Source of the DNA: Kiloniella sp. EL199
Lineage (GTDB): Bacteria > Pseudomonadota > Alphaproteobacteria > Kiloniellales > Kiloniellaceae
NCBI RefSeq assembly: GCF_900313065.1
Contig: NZ_OMPU01000014.1
Location: forward strand, 1-64,000
DNA: 64,000 bases
Direction: 5' to 3'
A program made the translations under genes and the position numbers. Below are positions 47,768 to 56,705 of the stretch, piece by piece. Every line of letters starts with the position of its first letter. Positions within the stretch are counted from its first letter, which is position 1. A model generated the notes under the pieces. The model saw only the letters and a program-made list of their open reading frames with translations. It made no database searches and was not told the origin of the DNA.

Positions 47768-48037
47768 ATGACAATTAAAGCAGTTCTTCAAAGCGGAGAT
47801 GAAATTCAGGTCAATGGCCCCTTGATGCTGATGGCCGATGACGGACATATTGTCATAAGCCCGGAATTGTTTTCCTGTGCCCAGAACGGCGAGTTTATCA
47901 AGGTCCATATTGATAAACTCAGGGATGCAAATTTTTCCGAAGACAGCCTTGGTAAAATAAAAGAGCTAATGTCCTCTGAACTGCCAAGCGTTAAAGAAGC
48001 TTGGAAAAAGCTGCATAATCACCACATTCAGAATTAA
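47768..48037 (+). CDS. Hypothetical protein (89 aa)
   Basis: I do not recognise this small soluble protein (MTIKAVLQSGDEIQVNGPLMLMADDGHIVISPELF...). No signal peptide, membrane segment or metal motif is visible. It has no clear partner in the neighbourhood. Confidence 0.5.
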   Translation: MTIKAVLQSGDEIQVNGPLMLMADDGHIVISPELFSCAQNGEFIKVHIDKLRDANFSEDSLGKIKELMSSELPSVKEAWKKLHNHHIQN

Positions 48038-48193
48038 AATCGCAATCAAAGTACTTCCGTTAGTCGATATCCCTCCCGCCGATAATGCGGCTTGGACTCC
48101 ACTGAAATGCACCCAAAGATAGAAAAATATCTGTCAACACAAATATTATGATACACTGAACGCTTACTTTAGCTTGCAGCAAAGATTATTATC

Positions 48194-48994
48194 ATGACCA
48201 ATGATCTTCGTAGTGTATCTATTTCTAACGTCCGTTATATGGCTTTAACGTTCATCGTAAGTCTGGCTTTTGGAATATTTTTTCCCTTGAAAATCTCCAT
48301 AGCCACTGAATATCAGATTTATAGCTATCACAATGTTCCCCCGTTTGTTGTCAGTGATAATAAAGGCTTAAGCCACGACCTGGTGAACTATCTGAACAGG
48401 CACGGTAACAAAAGGTTCCAATTCAAACTCAAGATTCTACCCAGAAAGCGACTGGACAATCTGCTAAAAGCAAACAGTGATATAATTATCCCTTGGGTTT
48501 CACCCGACTGGTTTGGCTCAGATGCAAAAACTCGCTTTGAATGGACAGCCCCTCTAATCTCTGATGGAAATGTTTATTTTTCACGGAAAGATCGTTCCAT
48601 AGAGGTCAAAAGCATGGGGGATCTTGAGGATTTATTATTGGGCGGCGTTCTTGGTCATCGTTATGCACGAATTGACAATGAAGTCGCAAAAGGAGCTTTT
48701 TCCAGAATGAACGCCCCCCATGAGCGCAACCTCATCAAGATGGTCGTCGGCAAACGTGTTGATATCGGCTTAATGGCGGAAAGCTCTGCACGTTATCTCG
48801 TATGGGAAGAAAAGCTTAGCGAAGAAATTTATTTCAGCACATACAAACACAGCATCTTTCTTCGACGCTTTCTCGTAAGCGGATACCTTCCACAGGTCCG
48901 AGAGTTCCTTGACAGCATGATATTAAGAATGAAAGACGATCCGGAATGGGCCGCCATTAAATCACGCTACCAACTCCCCATCGAAATCAATTAA
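48194..48994 (+). CDS. Periplasmic amino-acid-type substrate-binding-like protein (SBP_bac_3)
   Basis: The 266-residue protein has an N-terminal hydrophobic segment (YMALTFIVSLAFGIFFPL) as signal, then YQIYSYHNVPPFVVSDNKGLSHDLVNYLNRHG, a type-3 binding-protein start, and a region PRKRLDNLLKANSDIIIPWVSPDWF that fits it. There is no adjacent ABC permease or ATPase, so it may be an orphan sensor protein. Such orphans are common in this group of bacteria. Confidence 0.7.
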   Translation: MTNDLRSVSISNVRYMALTFIVSLAFGIFFPLKISIATEYQIYSYHNVPPFVVSDNKGLSHDLVNYLNRHGNKRFQFKLKILPRKRLDNLLKANSDIIIPWVSPDWFGSDAKTRFEWTAPLISDGNVYFSRKDRSIEVKSMGDLEDLLLGGVLGHRYARIDNEVAKGAFSRMNAPHERNLIKMVVGKRVDIGLMAESSARYLVWEEKLSEEIYFSTYKHSIFLRRFLVSGYLPQVREFLDSMILRMKDDPEWAAIKSRYQLPIEIN

Positions 48995-49084
48995 TTCTCC
49001 TTTACCGTCAAAATATCTCCCTAGTCTCGTCATCGCCTTGGCATAAAGATTGAATGTACTTTAAGCATAGGAAGGATAGTTCCC

Positions 49085-49258
49085 ATGTTTAAAATTACTT
49101 TTTTCCTCATATCGTTTTTGAACGGAGAGCAGGAAATGATCATTGGGGGATCAGAAACCTACGCAACTTATGAAAGCTGCAAGGCCTCGGCCGAGTTTGT
49201 TGCCCAGAACTCACCCGAAGGTTATCGAACGATTTGGGAATGCACGGAAGTGGGTTGA
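49085..49258 (+). CDS. Small protein (57 aa), probably exported
   Basis: ATG at 49085 follows AGGAAGGA by eight bases and opens a 57-codon frame ending at 49258. The product begins with a hydrophobic stretch (MFKITFFLISFLNG) and has two cysteines in the mature part (YESCKASAE and TIWECTEVG). This is the shape of small secreted alphaproteobacterial peptides of unknown role. Support is the good ribosome site and the ordered composition. Confidence 0.55.
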   Translation: MFKITFFLISFLNGEQEMIIGGSETYATYESCKASAEFVAQNSPEGYRTIWECTEVG

Positions 49259-49266
49259 TATGATTA

Positions 49267-50100
49267 TTATTTCGTTATTTGTATATGAATATGATCATCA
49301 TGGCGAGCCGCTTTGCATCCTTGGAAGCGGATAATCTCATTTGAAACTCCTAATCGCTTCGTCAAATAAGGTTCAATAAAAACCTTTGATACTCCATAAG
49401 ACCTTCCCTCGGTCGTTAGCCACCGTAATGCCGTTGAGGTTCTTTTGGGATCAAGTTGGTAGTGCTGTTTATTCAACATTTGAAACCAATCCATATCCCA
49501 CCGAAAATCCCAATTCTGATTACTATTAGAGCACAGCTGGCTATGGCTACCAGTAGGCTGTTCGAACCCCCAATACCCTATAGGAGATTTCGTTTCCCCT
49601 GCAGCATACATATTTTTATTGTCACGGTAATAGAATGCAATATCCAGTTTTTTCCCATCATCATGAGATAAGTGTGGCAGCAAAGGAAATCCGTCAAAAA
49701 AGGGAAAGTTTGCATCAAGCGCCAGTGTGTATGTGCCAGGAAACCTTGTATTCATATCAGTCGCCAAAGCATTACCAACGTGCAATAACTTTGGAGATAC
49801 ATACTGCCTATTCAACATACAATAAAGAGGCGACTGAACTAAAATTTTGTCTGGCTGATCTGAGAAACAAGGTAGTGCTACACGGCCAAACTGTGGTGCG
49901 ATAAATATAGAGCTTCCCCATAGAAAGCCGTAAAAAATAATAAACAGAAGAAAGCTATAGCCAAATTTCAATTTACAATTTCGAGCTATATATCTTCTAA
50001 AAAATAAAGAGAGAAGGTAAGCAATACCGCCAATTTGTGTAACTACTGTAAAAACCACAAAAATGATAAAGTGCAAGAAGCCCTGAAAAATCTTAATCAT
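49267..50100 (-). CDS. Membrane-anchored LAS-type metallopeptidase-like protein
   Basis: The 277-residue protein has two N-terminal membrane helices (about 6-33 and 48-68) and a globular C-terminal domain facing the periplasm. Two zinc-site motifs of LAS peptidases (MepA, VanX and D-Ala-D-Ala-carboxypeptidase families) are present: HxxxxxxD at His146/Asp153 (LSHDDGKKLDIAF) and HxH at His270/His272 (RHDDHIHIQI). A role in peptidoglycan turnover is plausible. The rest of the domain is not recognisable, so the exact family is unclear. Confidence 0.6.
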   Translation of the reverse strand: MIKIFQGFLHFIIFVVFTVVTQIGGIAYLLSLFFRRYIARNCKLKFGYSFLLFIIFYGFLWGSSIFIAPQFGRVALPCFSDQPDKILVQSPLYCMLNRQYVSPKLLHVGNALATDMNTRFPGTYTLALDANFPFFDGFPLLPHLSHDDGKKLDIAFYYRDNKNMYAAGETKSPIGYWGFEQPTGSHSQLCSNSNQNWDFRWDMDWFQMLNKQHYQLDPKRTSTALRWLTTEGRSYGVSKVFIEPYLTKRLGVSNEIIRFQGCKAARHDDHIHIQITK

Positions 50101-50176
50101 TAAATTTGTTTAAGTGTTTTAATTAATAGAGTTTAAAATCTGCCTTGCATCCTATACATAAATTGTGTCCAAAATA

Positions 50177-50204
50177 AAAAGAGAGGCTCTCAGGCCTCTC
50201 TTTT
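50177..50204 (-). terminator. Rho-independent terminator of the cbiX-cobM operon
   Basis: A perfect 10-bp stem AAAAGAGAGG/CCTCTCTTTT with an 8-nt loop lies about 20 nt after the cobM stop codon. It has A/T runs on both flanks. Confidence 0.85.
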
Positions 50205-50225
50205 CACTCATAAACCTAATAAATT

Positions 50226-51044
50226 TCAATCCAATCCACCCGGCACATTTGCTTCGCGTTCCACGACCGCTGCTTTTTTCTTATCCTTACCAAGGCGCAG
50301 GACATGAACAAAATCTGGATCGTATAGTTTGCTGTCGATGAAGTCTTTATCATCTGCAAGGACATGTCCGACCAGGATCAGAGCTGTACGGGTGATTTTG
50401 GCTTCACGGGCTTTTTCCCGCACGTCTTTGAGCGTACAGCGAATAATCAATTCATCCGGCCAGGTCACACGATATGCAATCACTACCGGACAATCTTCGC
50501 CGTAATGCGGAATTAGCGTTTCCTGAAGGTGTTTGAGGTTACGCACGGACAGGTGAATGGCAAGGGTTGCACCTGATTTGCCAAAGGTATCCAGATCTTC
50601 GTTGTTCGGCATTGCCGAAGATTTCATGGCTGTCCGTGTCAGAATAATCGACTGACTGACTTCCGGTAGTGTCAATTCCTTCTGGATAACCGCAGAAGCC
50701 GCAGCATAGGCTGAAACACCGGGGACAACTTCGTAATCGATACCTAGCTGATCAAGACGGCGCATCTGTTCGGCAACAGAACCATAGAGGCAGGGATCAC
50801 CAGAGTGCACCCGCGCAACATCCTTACCATCTTTATGAGCCGTGCTGATGTCTTCGATGATCTCATCAAGATTCATCGGCGCAGTATCTTTGATCAAAAC
50901 ATCTTCTGGTGCAAAAGCAATAACGCCTTCCGGTACCAATGATCCCGCATAGAGACACACAGGGCACTTGGCAATGAGATCACGGCCTCGAATGGTTATA
51001 AGATCCGGTGCACCCGGACCAGCACCAATGAAATATACCGTCAT
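50226..51044 (-). CDS. cobM: Precorrin-4 C11-methyltransferase
   Basis: CobM/CbiF methylates C11 of (cobalt-)precorrin-4. The 272-residue protein begins MTVYFIGAGPGAPDLITIRGRDL and has VARVHSGDPCLYGSVAEQMRRL, PGVSAYAAASA and VIAYRVTWPDELI. It is the last gene of the cbiX-cobH-cobL-cobI-cobJ-cobM operon. Its ATG overlaps the stop of the CbiG/CobJ gene (ATGA). Confidence 0.94.
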   Translation of the reverse strand: MTVYFIGAGPGAPDLITIRGRDLIAKCPVCLYAGSLVPEGVIAFAPEDVLIKDTAPMNLDEIIEDISTAHKDGKDVARVHSGDPCLYGSVAEQMRRLDQLGIDYEVVPGVSAYAAASAVIQKELTLPEVSQSIILTRTAMKSSAMPNNEDLDTFGKSGATLAIHLSVRNLKHLQETLIPHYGEDCPVVIAYRVTWPDELIIRCTLKDVREKAREAKITRTALILVGHVLADDKDFIDSKLYDPDFVHVLRLGKDKKKAAVVEREANVPGGLD

Positions 51045-52909
51045 GCTGCTGATCCTTCTGTGATCGTTTTCACTTCGCCTGTCTCGTCAAAGTTCTCATA
51101 GAGGTGGGCTTTCTTCTCATAACCGCGTGGGGTGTACACCCAACATGAACCGTCTGACTTTTCAATCTTGCGTGACGTCGAGGATCCGACAAGAACAACG
51201 GTCAACATATCAACCTGATCCGGCGTCAATTCATCAAGACGTAAAACAGTCATACTTTCCCCTTCGCGACCAAGGTTGCGGCCCAGCATAACCGGCGTAT
51301 CTGCCGGGCGGTGTTGAAGGAGAATTTCAACCGCTGTGGCAAGCTGCTTGGTACGGCGTCTGGAAACAGGGTTATAGAAGGCAATAACAAAATCCCCCTG
51401 TGCCGCAGCATTCAAACGCTTTTCAATGGCTTCCCAAGGGGTCAAAAGATCAGAGAGAGAGATTGTGCAGAAGTCATGCCCCAAGGGTGCCCCGATACGA
51501 GCGGAAGCTCCCTGCAGTGCAGAAATACCCGGCGTCACCTGAATATCTACACGATTCCAATCGGCCCGTTCTCCACGATCCAAAAGCTCAAAGGTCAGTG
51601 CCGCCATGGCATAAATACCGGGATCACCTGAACAAACCAGTGCAACAGAGCGCCCTTCGGCAGCAAGGTTCAGGGCGATACGAACACGCATCTCTTCTTC
51701 GCCCAGTTCATAGCCGTGACGGTCCTTGCCTTCGGCCAAGGGACCAAGCAAATCAAGGTAGAGATGATACCCAACCAAATCCGTTACACCGCGGACCACA
51801 CGATCCACTTCCGGTGCACGCCAACTCTGATCGCCGGGGCCCAAACCAACGACAAAGAGTTTACCGCGCGCCTGTCCCAAAGTTGATGTCTCGATGATCT
51901 TTTTTGATTGTCCAATAGCACAAGTCGCACGTTTGGACTTGTTCTTGGCAACAAGAAGTTTACCTTCATCACCAACAGCTGCGAGCGCAGATCCTTCGGA
52001 CACCCCATGGCAGCCAACCTCGGCAAAGACGATATCTGATGGTGTTTCCAACCTCGGCGTCTGCTTTTCAAGTTCTTCAGCCGGGAAGAAACGCGCAGGA
52101 ACATCCAGTTCGGCAGCAAGCGCCTCTACAGCCGTTTCATCCGCTTTGACATCAATAGAGAACACGCCCGCCAAGGCTTTAGGAGAAAGTCCCTCAGCTT
52201 TGAGAGTCTCATAAACAAGCTTTGAAAGTTCTTCTGATTCTGCATTTCGTTCACAACCAACACCAAGCGAGAGCGTTGCCGGGTGCAGTATCAGTTCTTT
52301 CTCAGAGCCAGTGAGATCCTTCTCGGTAACAGTGATAACAAGCTCACCGTCGTCAGAGATTGGAAGACTCCCTGTCTTCACCCAATCAGCATCCCCATTG
52401 AGTTTCACCTCTGCACCAGCCAGCACAGCCGCAATAAAGGCTTTATAATCTTGTGGATTACCAAGCTTCCAACCCGAAGGCGGATTATCCAGCGCGATGC
52501 CAAAACGATTATCAGAAGCCGTTGTAATTGAGGCAACAACATCAAGTTTACTGCTCAAGGCCTTTGCCAGGTCATTTGCCCCGTGATGGCCACCGAGTAG
52601 AGGAACCACAGCAGAGCCATTCTCTGCAACAGCAATGACAGGCGGTTCTGCACGCTTGTCGGCTAATAGTGGAGACAAACCCCGAATAAGAACACCGGCA
52701 GCACAGATACCGACAATGGCGCGCCCTTCGCGGAAAAGCGATTGAAGATGCGCAATGGTTTCATCAAAAGAAACATCAGCGCCTTCCACACGGCCCACGC
52801 GACCATGAATTTCGCCGACGCCATAGGCATCGCGTAATTTTTTAGCAAGTTTCGCGCCTTCTGCAGTCAGAGCTACGAAGGCAGGAGAGTGATCAAATTT
52901 TTGCGTCAT
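51041..52909 (-). CDS. cobJ: CbiG-CobJ fusion: cobalt-precorrin-5A hydrolase domain plus precorrin-3B C17-methyltransferase
   Basis: The 622-residue protein carries two enzymes. Residues 1 to about 340 are CbiG-like (GICAAGVLIRGLSPLL, VVPLLGGHHGANDLA, a central linker region, and the C-terminal LSLGVGCERNAES and ATCAIGQ motifs). Residues from about 348 to 600 are the CobJ/CbiH methyltransferase (GKLFVVGLGPGDQSWRAPEV, ALVCSGDPGIYAMAAL, TPGISALQGASARIGAPLGHDFCTISLSD). CbiG opens the ring-contracted lactone in the cobalt-early route. The start overlaps the cobI stop by one base. Confidence 0.92.
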   Translation of the reverse strand: MTQKFDHSPAFVALTAEGAKLAKKLRDAYGVGEIHGRVGRVEGADVSFDETIAHLQSLFREGRAIVGICAAGVLIRGLSPLLADKRAEPPVIAVAENGSAVVPLLGGHHGANDLAKALSSKLDVVASITTASDNRFGIALDNPPSGWKLGNPQDYKAFIAAVLAGAEVKLNGDADWVKTGSLPISDDGELVITVTEKDLTGSEKELILHPATLSLGVGCERNAESEELSKLVYETLKAEGLSPKALAGVFSIDVKADETAVEALAAELDVPARFFPAEELEKQTPRLETPSDIVFAEVGCHGVSEGSALAAVGDEGKLLVAKNKSKRATCAIGQSKKIIETSTLGQARGKLFVVGLGPGDQSWRAPEVDRVVRGVTDLVGYHLYLDLLGPLAEGKDRHGYELGEEEMRVRIALNLAAEGRSVALVCSGDPGIYAMAALTFELLDRGERADWNRVDIQVTPGISALQGASARIGAPLGHDFCTISLSDLLTPWEAIEKRLNAAAQGDFVIAFYNPVSRRRTKQLATAVEILLQHRPADTPVMLGRNLGREGESMTVLRLDELTPDQVDMLTVVLVGSSTSRKIEKSDGSCWVYTPRGYEKKAHLYENFDETGEVKTITEGSAA

Positions 52910-53616
52910 TACAGTGTCCAGGCCTCACCACGTTTGTGGACCAAAATCATTGAGAAGTAAGGTGCCTTGGCATCCCCCACTTCGCTTAAAGGCATTACTT
53001 TCTGGTTTTCCATGGTTGCGCGTTCCACATAGCGAGCACAATCAACCAAATCCAGTTCTTCAAGAATGCTGCGAATTTTTTCAAAATGGCGACCAACCTT
53101 GATGATCGCCGCTGCCTGCACATTGCGCAGGCGTTGTTTCATAATATCGGCATCAACAGGGCCGGGAATGATTGTCATGACATCATTCCGCGCAGCCAAA
53201 GGAGCGCCAACCATTGCTGAACAAGCCATAAGGGACGAAACACCCGGTACGACCTCGACCTCGAAACGTTCCATCATGCGTCCAAAGAGATACATAAAGG
53301 ACCCATAGAAAAACGGATCGCCTTCGCAAAGCACAACAACATCCTGTCCAGCTTCCAGAAACTCTGTAATATCCTTGGCCGCCTGATCATAAACGTCCTG
53401 TGCCGGAAAACGTTCTGTCACCATAGGTATACGGATAGGATATTCTGTTTGCCCGCCCGGTAGATGTTCCGCCACGATTGTCCGCGCCAGACTATCGCCA
53501 ACATCCGGTGCCGGATAAGCCAACACCTTGGTTTTTTGAATCAACCGCAAGGCTTTTAAAGTCAAGAGTTCTGGATCGCCGGGGCCAATGCCGACGCCAT
53601 AGAGTTTACCCGTCAT
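52909..53616 (-). CDS. cobI: Precorrin-2 C20-methyltransferase
   Basis: CobI/CbiL methylates C20 of (cobalt-)precorrin-2. The 235-residue protein has KLYGVGIGPGDPELLTLKALRLI, VVLCEGDPFFYGSFMYLFGRM and VVPGVSSLMACSAMVGAPLAARNDVMTIIPG. Its ATG lies 11 nt inside the 3' end of cobL, so translation is coupled. Its family does not tell whether the substrate carries cobalt. Confidence 0.93.
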   Translation of the reverse strand: MTGKLYGVGIGPGDPELLTLKALRLIQKTKVLAYPAPDVGDSLARTIVAEHLPGGQTEYPIRIPMVTERFPAQDVYDQAAKDITEFLEAGQDVVVLCEGDPFFYGSFMYLFGRMMERFEVEVVPGVSSLMACSAMVGAPLAARNDVMTIIPGPVDADIMKQRLRNVQAAAIIKVGRHFEKIRSILEELDLVDCARYVERATMENQKVMPLSEVGDAKAPYFSMILVHKRGEAWTL

Positions 53617-54850
53617 ATTTTTTCGTCACTGCATACTGGGTTACAGGCATCGCCGCCCGCCAGCCATGATAAGGTCCAATGGGGGATGCCTGACTAATCG
53701 AAATACGATTGAGTTCTCCCCCGACTTTTTTATGCCATTCAAAGAGTTTCATTTCACCTTCGAGCGTCACAACGTTTGCAACAAAGCGACCACCGGGCTT
53801 TAAAATCTTCCAGCAAATATCAAACAGCCCTTCTGAAGTGGCTCCCCCACCCACAAAAATCGCATCAGGGCGTTGCTCTTCTTTTATCAACTCACCAAGG
53901 ACAGAAAGCAGTTCACCTTCTTTAATAGATAAAAAGGGCGTCCCCAAAGCCTGAGCATTCGCTGCGATGCTCGAAAGACGCTCTTTATCCCGCTCAATCG
54001 CAACAGCCTTTGTTCCCCGGGCCGCACGCATCCACTCAATAGAAATGGATCCACAACCAGCCCCCAGATCCCAAAGAATCTGTCCCGCCATCGGCATCAA
54101 AGCTGACAGGGTCGATGAACGCACAATCTTTTTGGTCAACTGCCCATCATGCACAAAAGCATCATCGGGTAATCCGGGAACCGTCGGCAATATTTCAGCA
54201 CGGTGTGTTGCAATACACTCAACAGCAATCGTGTTAAGATCTGCACAGGTTGGGTAAGACCAACAGTGCGCAACCCCATCCAGTACCTGTTCTTTCTCTC
54301 CGCCCATGTGCTCAAGAACGGTAATCTTGCTATCGCCAAAACCACGATCTGTCAGCAATGAGGCGACTTCGGCAGGCGTTGTCCCGTTCTCACTTAGCAT
54401 AAGCAATTGTGCCCCCGGCTGAACATGGGGATGAAGCAGGCTCAAAGGACGCCCGTGTAATGTTAACATATCAACATCCATCATGGCCCAACCAAGTCTG
54501 GAACAGGCCAGCGAATAGGATGAGATACCGGGAACAACAAGCATTTCACAAGCAGGAATGCGTTTGGAAAATGTGGCCCCAACACCGAAACACATCGGAT
54601 CGCCCGACGCCAGAATACAAATATCTTCGCCCCTACGGTCGAGTATCTTTTCGACCATTGATGAAAAAGGTGAGGTCCAGGTTATCTGCTCTCGCTGGTC
54701 TTTGCCCAACATAGCCAAGTGGCGTTCTCCGCCAACAAGTACCTTTGTCTGATCAAGCAAACGACGGGCGACGGGTGTCAAGCTACCCAGCCCTTCTTCG
54801 CCAATGCCTAAAATGGTGAGCCAGGCACCCGTGTTTGCTTCAGAGGTCAT
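53606..54850 (-). CDS. cobL: Precorrin-6Y C5,15-methyltransferase (decarboxylating), CbiE-CbiT fusion
   Basis: CobL methylates C5 and C15 and decarboxylates the acetate side chain. The 414-residue protein has the CbiE half (LTILGIGEEGLGSLTPVARRLL, CILASGDPMCFGVGATFSKR, GISSYSLACSRLGWAMMDVDMLTLHGR) and the CbiT half (ILWDLGAGCGSISIEWMRAARGTKAVAIERD, AIFVGGGATSEGLFDICWKILKPGGRFVAN). Its ATG overlaps the cobH stop (ATGA). Confidence 0.94.
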   Translation of the reverse strand: MTSEANTGAWLTILGIGEEGLGSLTPVARRLLDQTKVLVGGERHLAMLGKDQREQITWTSPFSSMVEKILDRRGEDICILASGDPMCFGVGATFSKRIPACEMLVVPGISSYSLACSRLGWAMMDVDMLTLHGRPLSLLHPHVQPGAQLLMLSENGTTPAEVASLLTDRGFGDSKITVLEHMGGEKEQVLDGVAHCWSYPTCADLNTIAVECIATHRAEILPTVPGLPDDAFVHDGQLTKKIVRSSTLSALMPMAGQILWDLGAGCGSISIEWMRAARGTKAVAIERDKERLSSIAANAQALGTPFLSIKEGELLSVLGELIKEEQRPDAIFVGGGATSEGLFDICWKILKPGGRFVANVVTLEGEMKLFEWHKKVGGELNRISISQASPIGPYHGWRAAMPVTQYAVTKKYDG

Positions 54851-55482
54851 TTGTTATCCTTTGCCACTGCATTCAGGGCAGCAGATGCAATTGCACTTCC
54901 CCCGCGACGACCACGCAATGTCATGTAAGGAACGTCAATCTTTGCATCGATCAAGGCATCTTTTGATTCAGCAGCCCCAACGAACCCAACTGGAAACCCA
55001 AGGATCGCGGCCGGCTTGGGCGCACCATCATGCAAAATTTCCAGTAACCGGAACAGTGCCGTCGGGGCATTCCCGATAACAACAACAGCCCCCTCAAGAT
55101 GCTCTTTCCATAACTCGACTGCCGCAGCGGAGCGGGTATTACCAATTTCCTTGGCAATGTCAGGTACGCGCTCATCAATCAGGGGACACAGGATCTGATT
55201 ATTCGCAGGAAGTCTGTTTCGAATAATACCATCACGTGCCATACGACAATCAACAATAATGGGTGCCCCGGCTATTAGCGCAGCCCTTCCCTTGGATGCA
55301 ACATCATCAGTCCATGCAAGATCCTCAACCACCTCTGGCATACCGCAAGCGTGAATTACTCGCACTGCGACATCCACGACATCAGCAGGAAGAGCACTCA
55401 AGTCAGTCGCCGCTTCTATCTGAGCAAAGGACTCGCGATAGATCTCTTGCGGGTCCCGAATGTAATCGTATTCGACTGTCAT
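54847..55482 (-). CDS. cobH: Precorrin-8X methylmutase
   Basis: CobH/CbiC moves the C11 methyl to C12, giving (hydrogeno)byrinate or cobyrinate. The 211-residue protein has YIRDPQEIYRESFAQIEAATDL, VVDVAVRVIHACGMPEV (catalytic His), PIIVDCRMARDGI, NTRSAAAVELWKEHLEGAVVVIGNAPTALFRLLEI and GFPVGFVGAAESKDALI. It follows cbiX by 23 nt. Confidence 0.95.
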   Translation of the reverse strand: MTVEYDYIRDPQEIYRESFAQIEAATDLSALPADVVDVAVRVIHACGMPEVVEDLAWTDDVASKGRAALIAGAPIIVDCRMARDGIIRNRLPANNQILCPLIDERVPDIAKEIGNTRSAAAVELWKEHLEGAVVVIGNAPTALFRLLEILHDGAPKPAAILGFPVGFVGAAESKDALIDAKIDVPYMTLRGRRGGSAIASAALNAVAKDNK

Positions 55483-55505
55483 GACCTTGGCCTTATCCCG
55501 AGATG

Positions 55506-56588
55506 TTATGCAATACCATCTTCTTTTTTCATGGTGACTGGCCCCAGCGGGTGGTCAGCATGCGGGTATGGATGGTGGTGATGGTCGTGATCATGTCCGT
55601 GACCATGCGAATGGCCATGGCTATGCCCGTGACTGTGATCATGTGAGTGGTCGTGAGAATGAGAGTGTCCATGATCGTGATCTTCTGCAGGGCCTGTACC
55701 GATCCCTTCCACATGGTGATGATGACTTTCTTGCGGTAGGCCGATTTCGGCCTCAAAACCCAGAACCTGCTCTCTGTACTTACAGAGCTTACAATTCATG
55801 ACATTGGCACCGTCCAGGATCTCCTGAACACGATCTGCGAATGCGTCCAGAACCTGTGGGTGGTCAGAAAGGTATGGGGCTTTGACGAAATCAATCTCAG
55901 GATGGCGCTCAGCGACAAGGTCTGTATAGCTGTAAATACGCTTCACAAGAATACCCGTGAAAAGGAAATACGGGAAGACAATAACCCGCTTATAACCGAG
56001 CTTCGCAGCATGCTCGAGGCCAGGTTCAACAAGCGGGAAGGTTACGCCGGAATAACAAACTTCGCCCCAGCCGAAACCAAAACCTTCCCAAAGAAGACGC
56101 ATTACCTTACTAACGTTGGAGTTCGCATCAGGGTCTGACGCGCCACGACCAACAACCATCAGCATAGTTTCACTAATCGGCACTTCACCGTTTTCTTTAT
56201 TGGCACTATCCACAGCTTCCTGAATGCGGTCCCCAGCAGCCTTGATCAGCTTGGTATCAATACCGAGCTCACGACCGTATTCAATTTTCATCCCTGGGTT
56301 TTGTGCTTCGTAGGTACGTAAAACAGATGGAATATCGTTTTTGGCATGACCAGCAGCAAAAAGCATTCCGGGAATAGCCAAAACAAGATCATGTCCAGAT
56401 TCACGCAAGTTATCCAGACCCGTTCGAATAATTGGCGTTGCGAATTCCAAAAAACCGCTATCAACTTCGTATTGAGGCAGACGTTCGCGAATACCCCGGG
56501 CAACGGATTCAAATTCACGGACGGCGCCTTCATCACGGCTGCCATGTCCACAAACCATTACACCAATTTTAGGACCGTTTTCGGTCAT
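55506..56588 (-). CDS. cbiX: Sirohydrochlorin cobaltochelatase, long CbiX with histidine-rich tail
   Basis: CbiX inserts Co2+ into sirohydrochlorin, the committed step of the cobalt-early pathway. The protein (about 360 residues) has the catalytic histidines in VMVCGHGSRDEGAV and GMLFAAGHAKND and two CbiX-like halves. A C-terminal extension carries an MNCKLC (MxCxxC) motif, as in the Fe-S-containing CbiX of Bacillus megaterium, followed by a segment of about 60 residues dominated by His, Asp, Gly and Ser. The tail probably stores or delivers metal. The ATG at 56588 follows GAGGTGA; the longer start at 56609 lacks a ribosome site. First gene of the operon. Confidence 0.93.
   Translation of the reverse strand: MTENGPKIGVMVCGHGSRDEGAVREFESVARGIRERLPQYEVDSGFLEFATPIIRTGLDNLRESGHDLVLAIPGMLFAAGHAKNDIPSVLRTYEAQNPGMKIEYGRELGIDTKLIKAAGDRIQEAVDSANKENGEVPISETMLMVVGRGASDPDANSNVSKVMRLLWEGFGFGWGEVCYSGVTFPLVEPGLEHAAKLGYKRVIVFPYFLFTGILVKRIYSYTDLVAERHPEIDFVKAPYLSDHPQVLDAFADRVQEILDGANVMNCKLCKYREQVLGFEAEIGLPQESHHHHVEGIGTGPAEDHDHGHSHSHDHSHDHSHGHSHGHSHGHGHDHDHHHHPYPHADHPLGPVTMKKEDGIA
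55550..55730. repeat. Low-complexity His/Asp/Gly/Ser-coding stretch within cbiX
   Basis: Short imperfect repeats of ATGGCCATGG- and GTGATCATG-type units encode alternating His-Gly, His-Ser and His-Asp pairs. Such stretches can change length by slippage. Confidence 0.7.
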
Positions 56589-56705
56589 TATACTCACCTC
56601 ATCCATCATTTTTTAGCAACAGGGGGGCGTTGCTGCGATACACTTTTATCAAATTATGGCTTACGACTACTTGACCTGTAACAAGACTGCTAACATTCTC
56701 GCGCC

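Noticed and set aside
41878-50100. The interruption between the two cobalamin loci as a genomic island insert
   Set aside because: No integrase, attachment-site repeat or tRNA boundary is present, and the genes between look ordinary in composition.
56589-56705. Looked for a cobalamin riboswitch between cbiX and cbiB, and likewise at 44106-44267 and 63777-63890
   Set aside because: No B12-box-like core or the surrounding helices could be found on either strand in these gaps.
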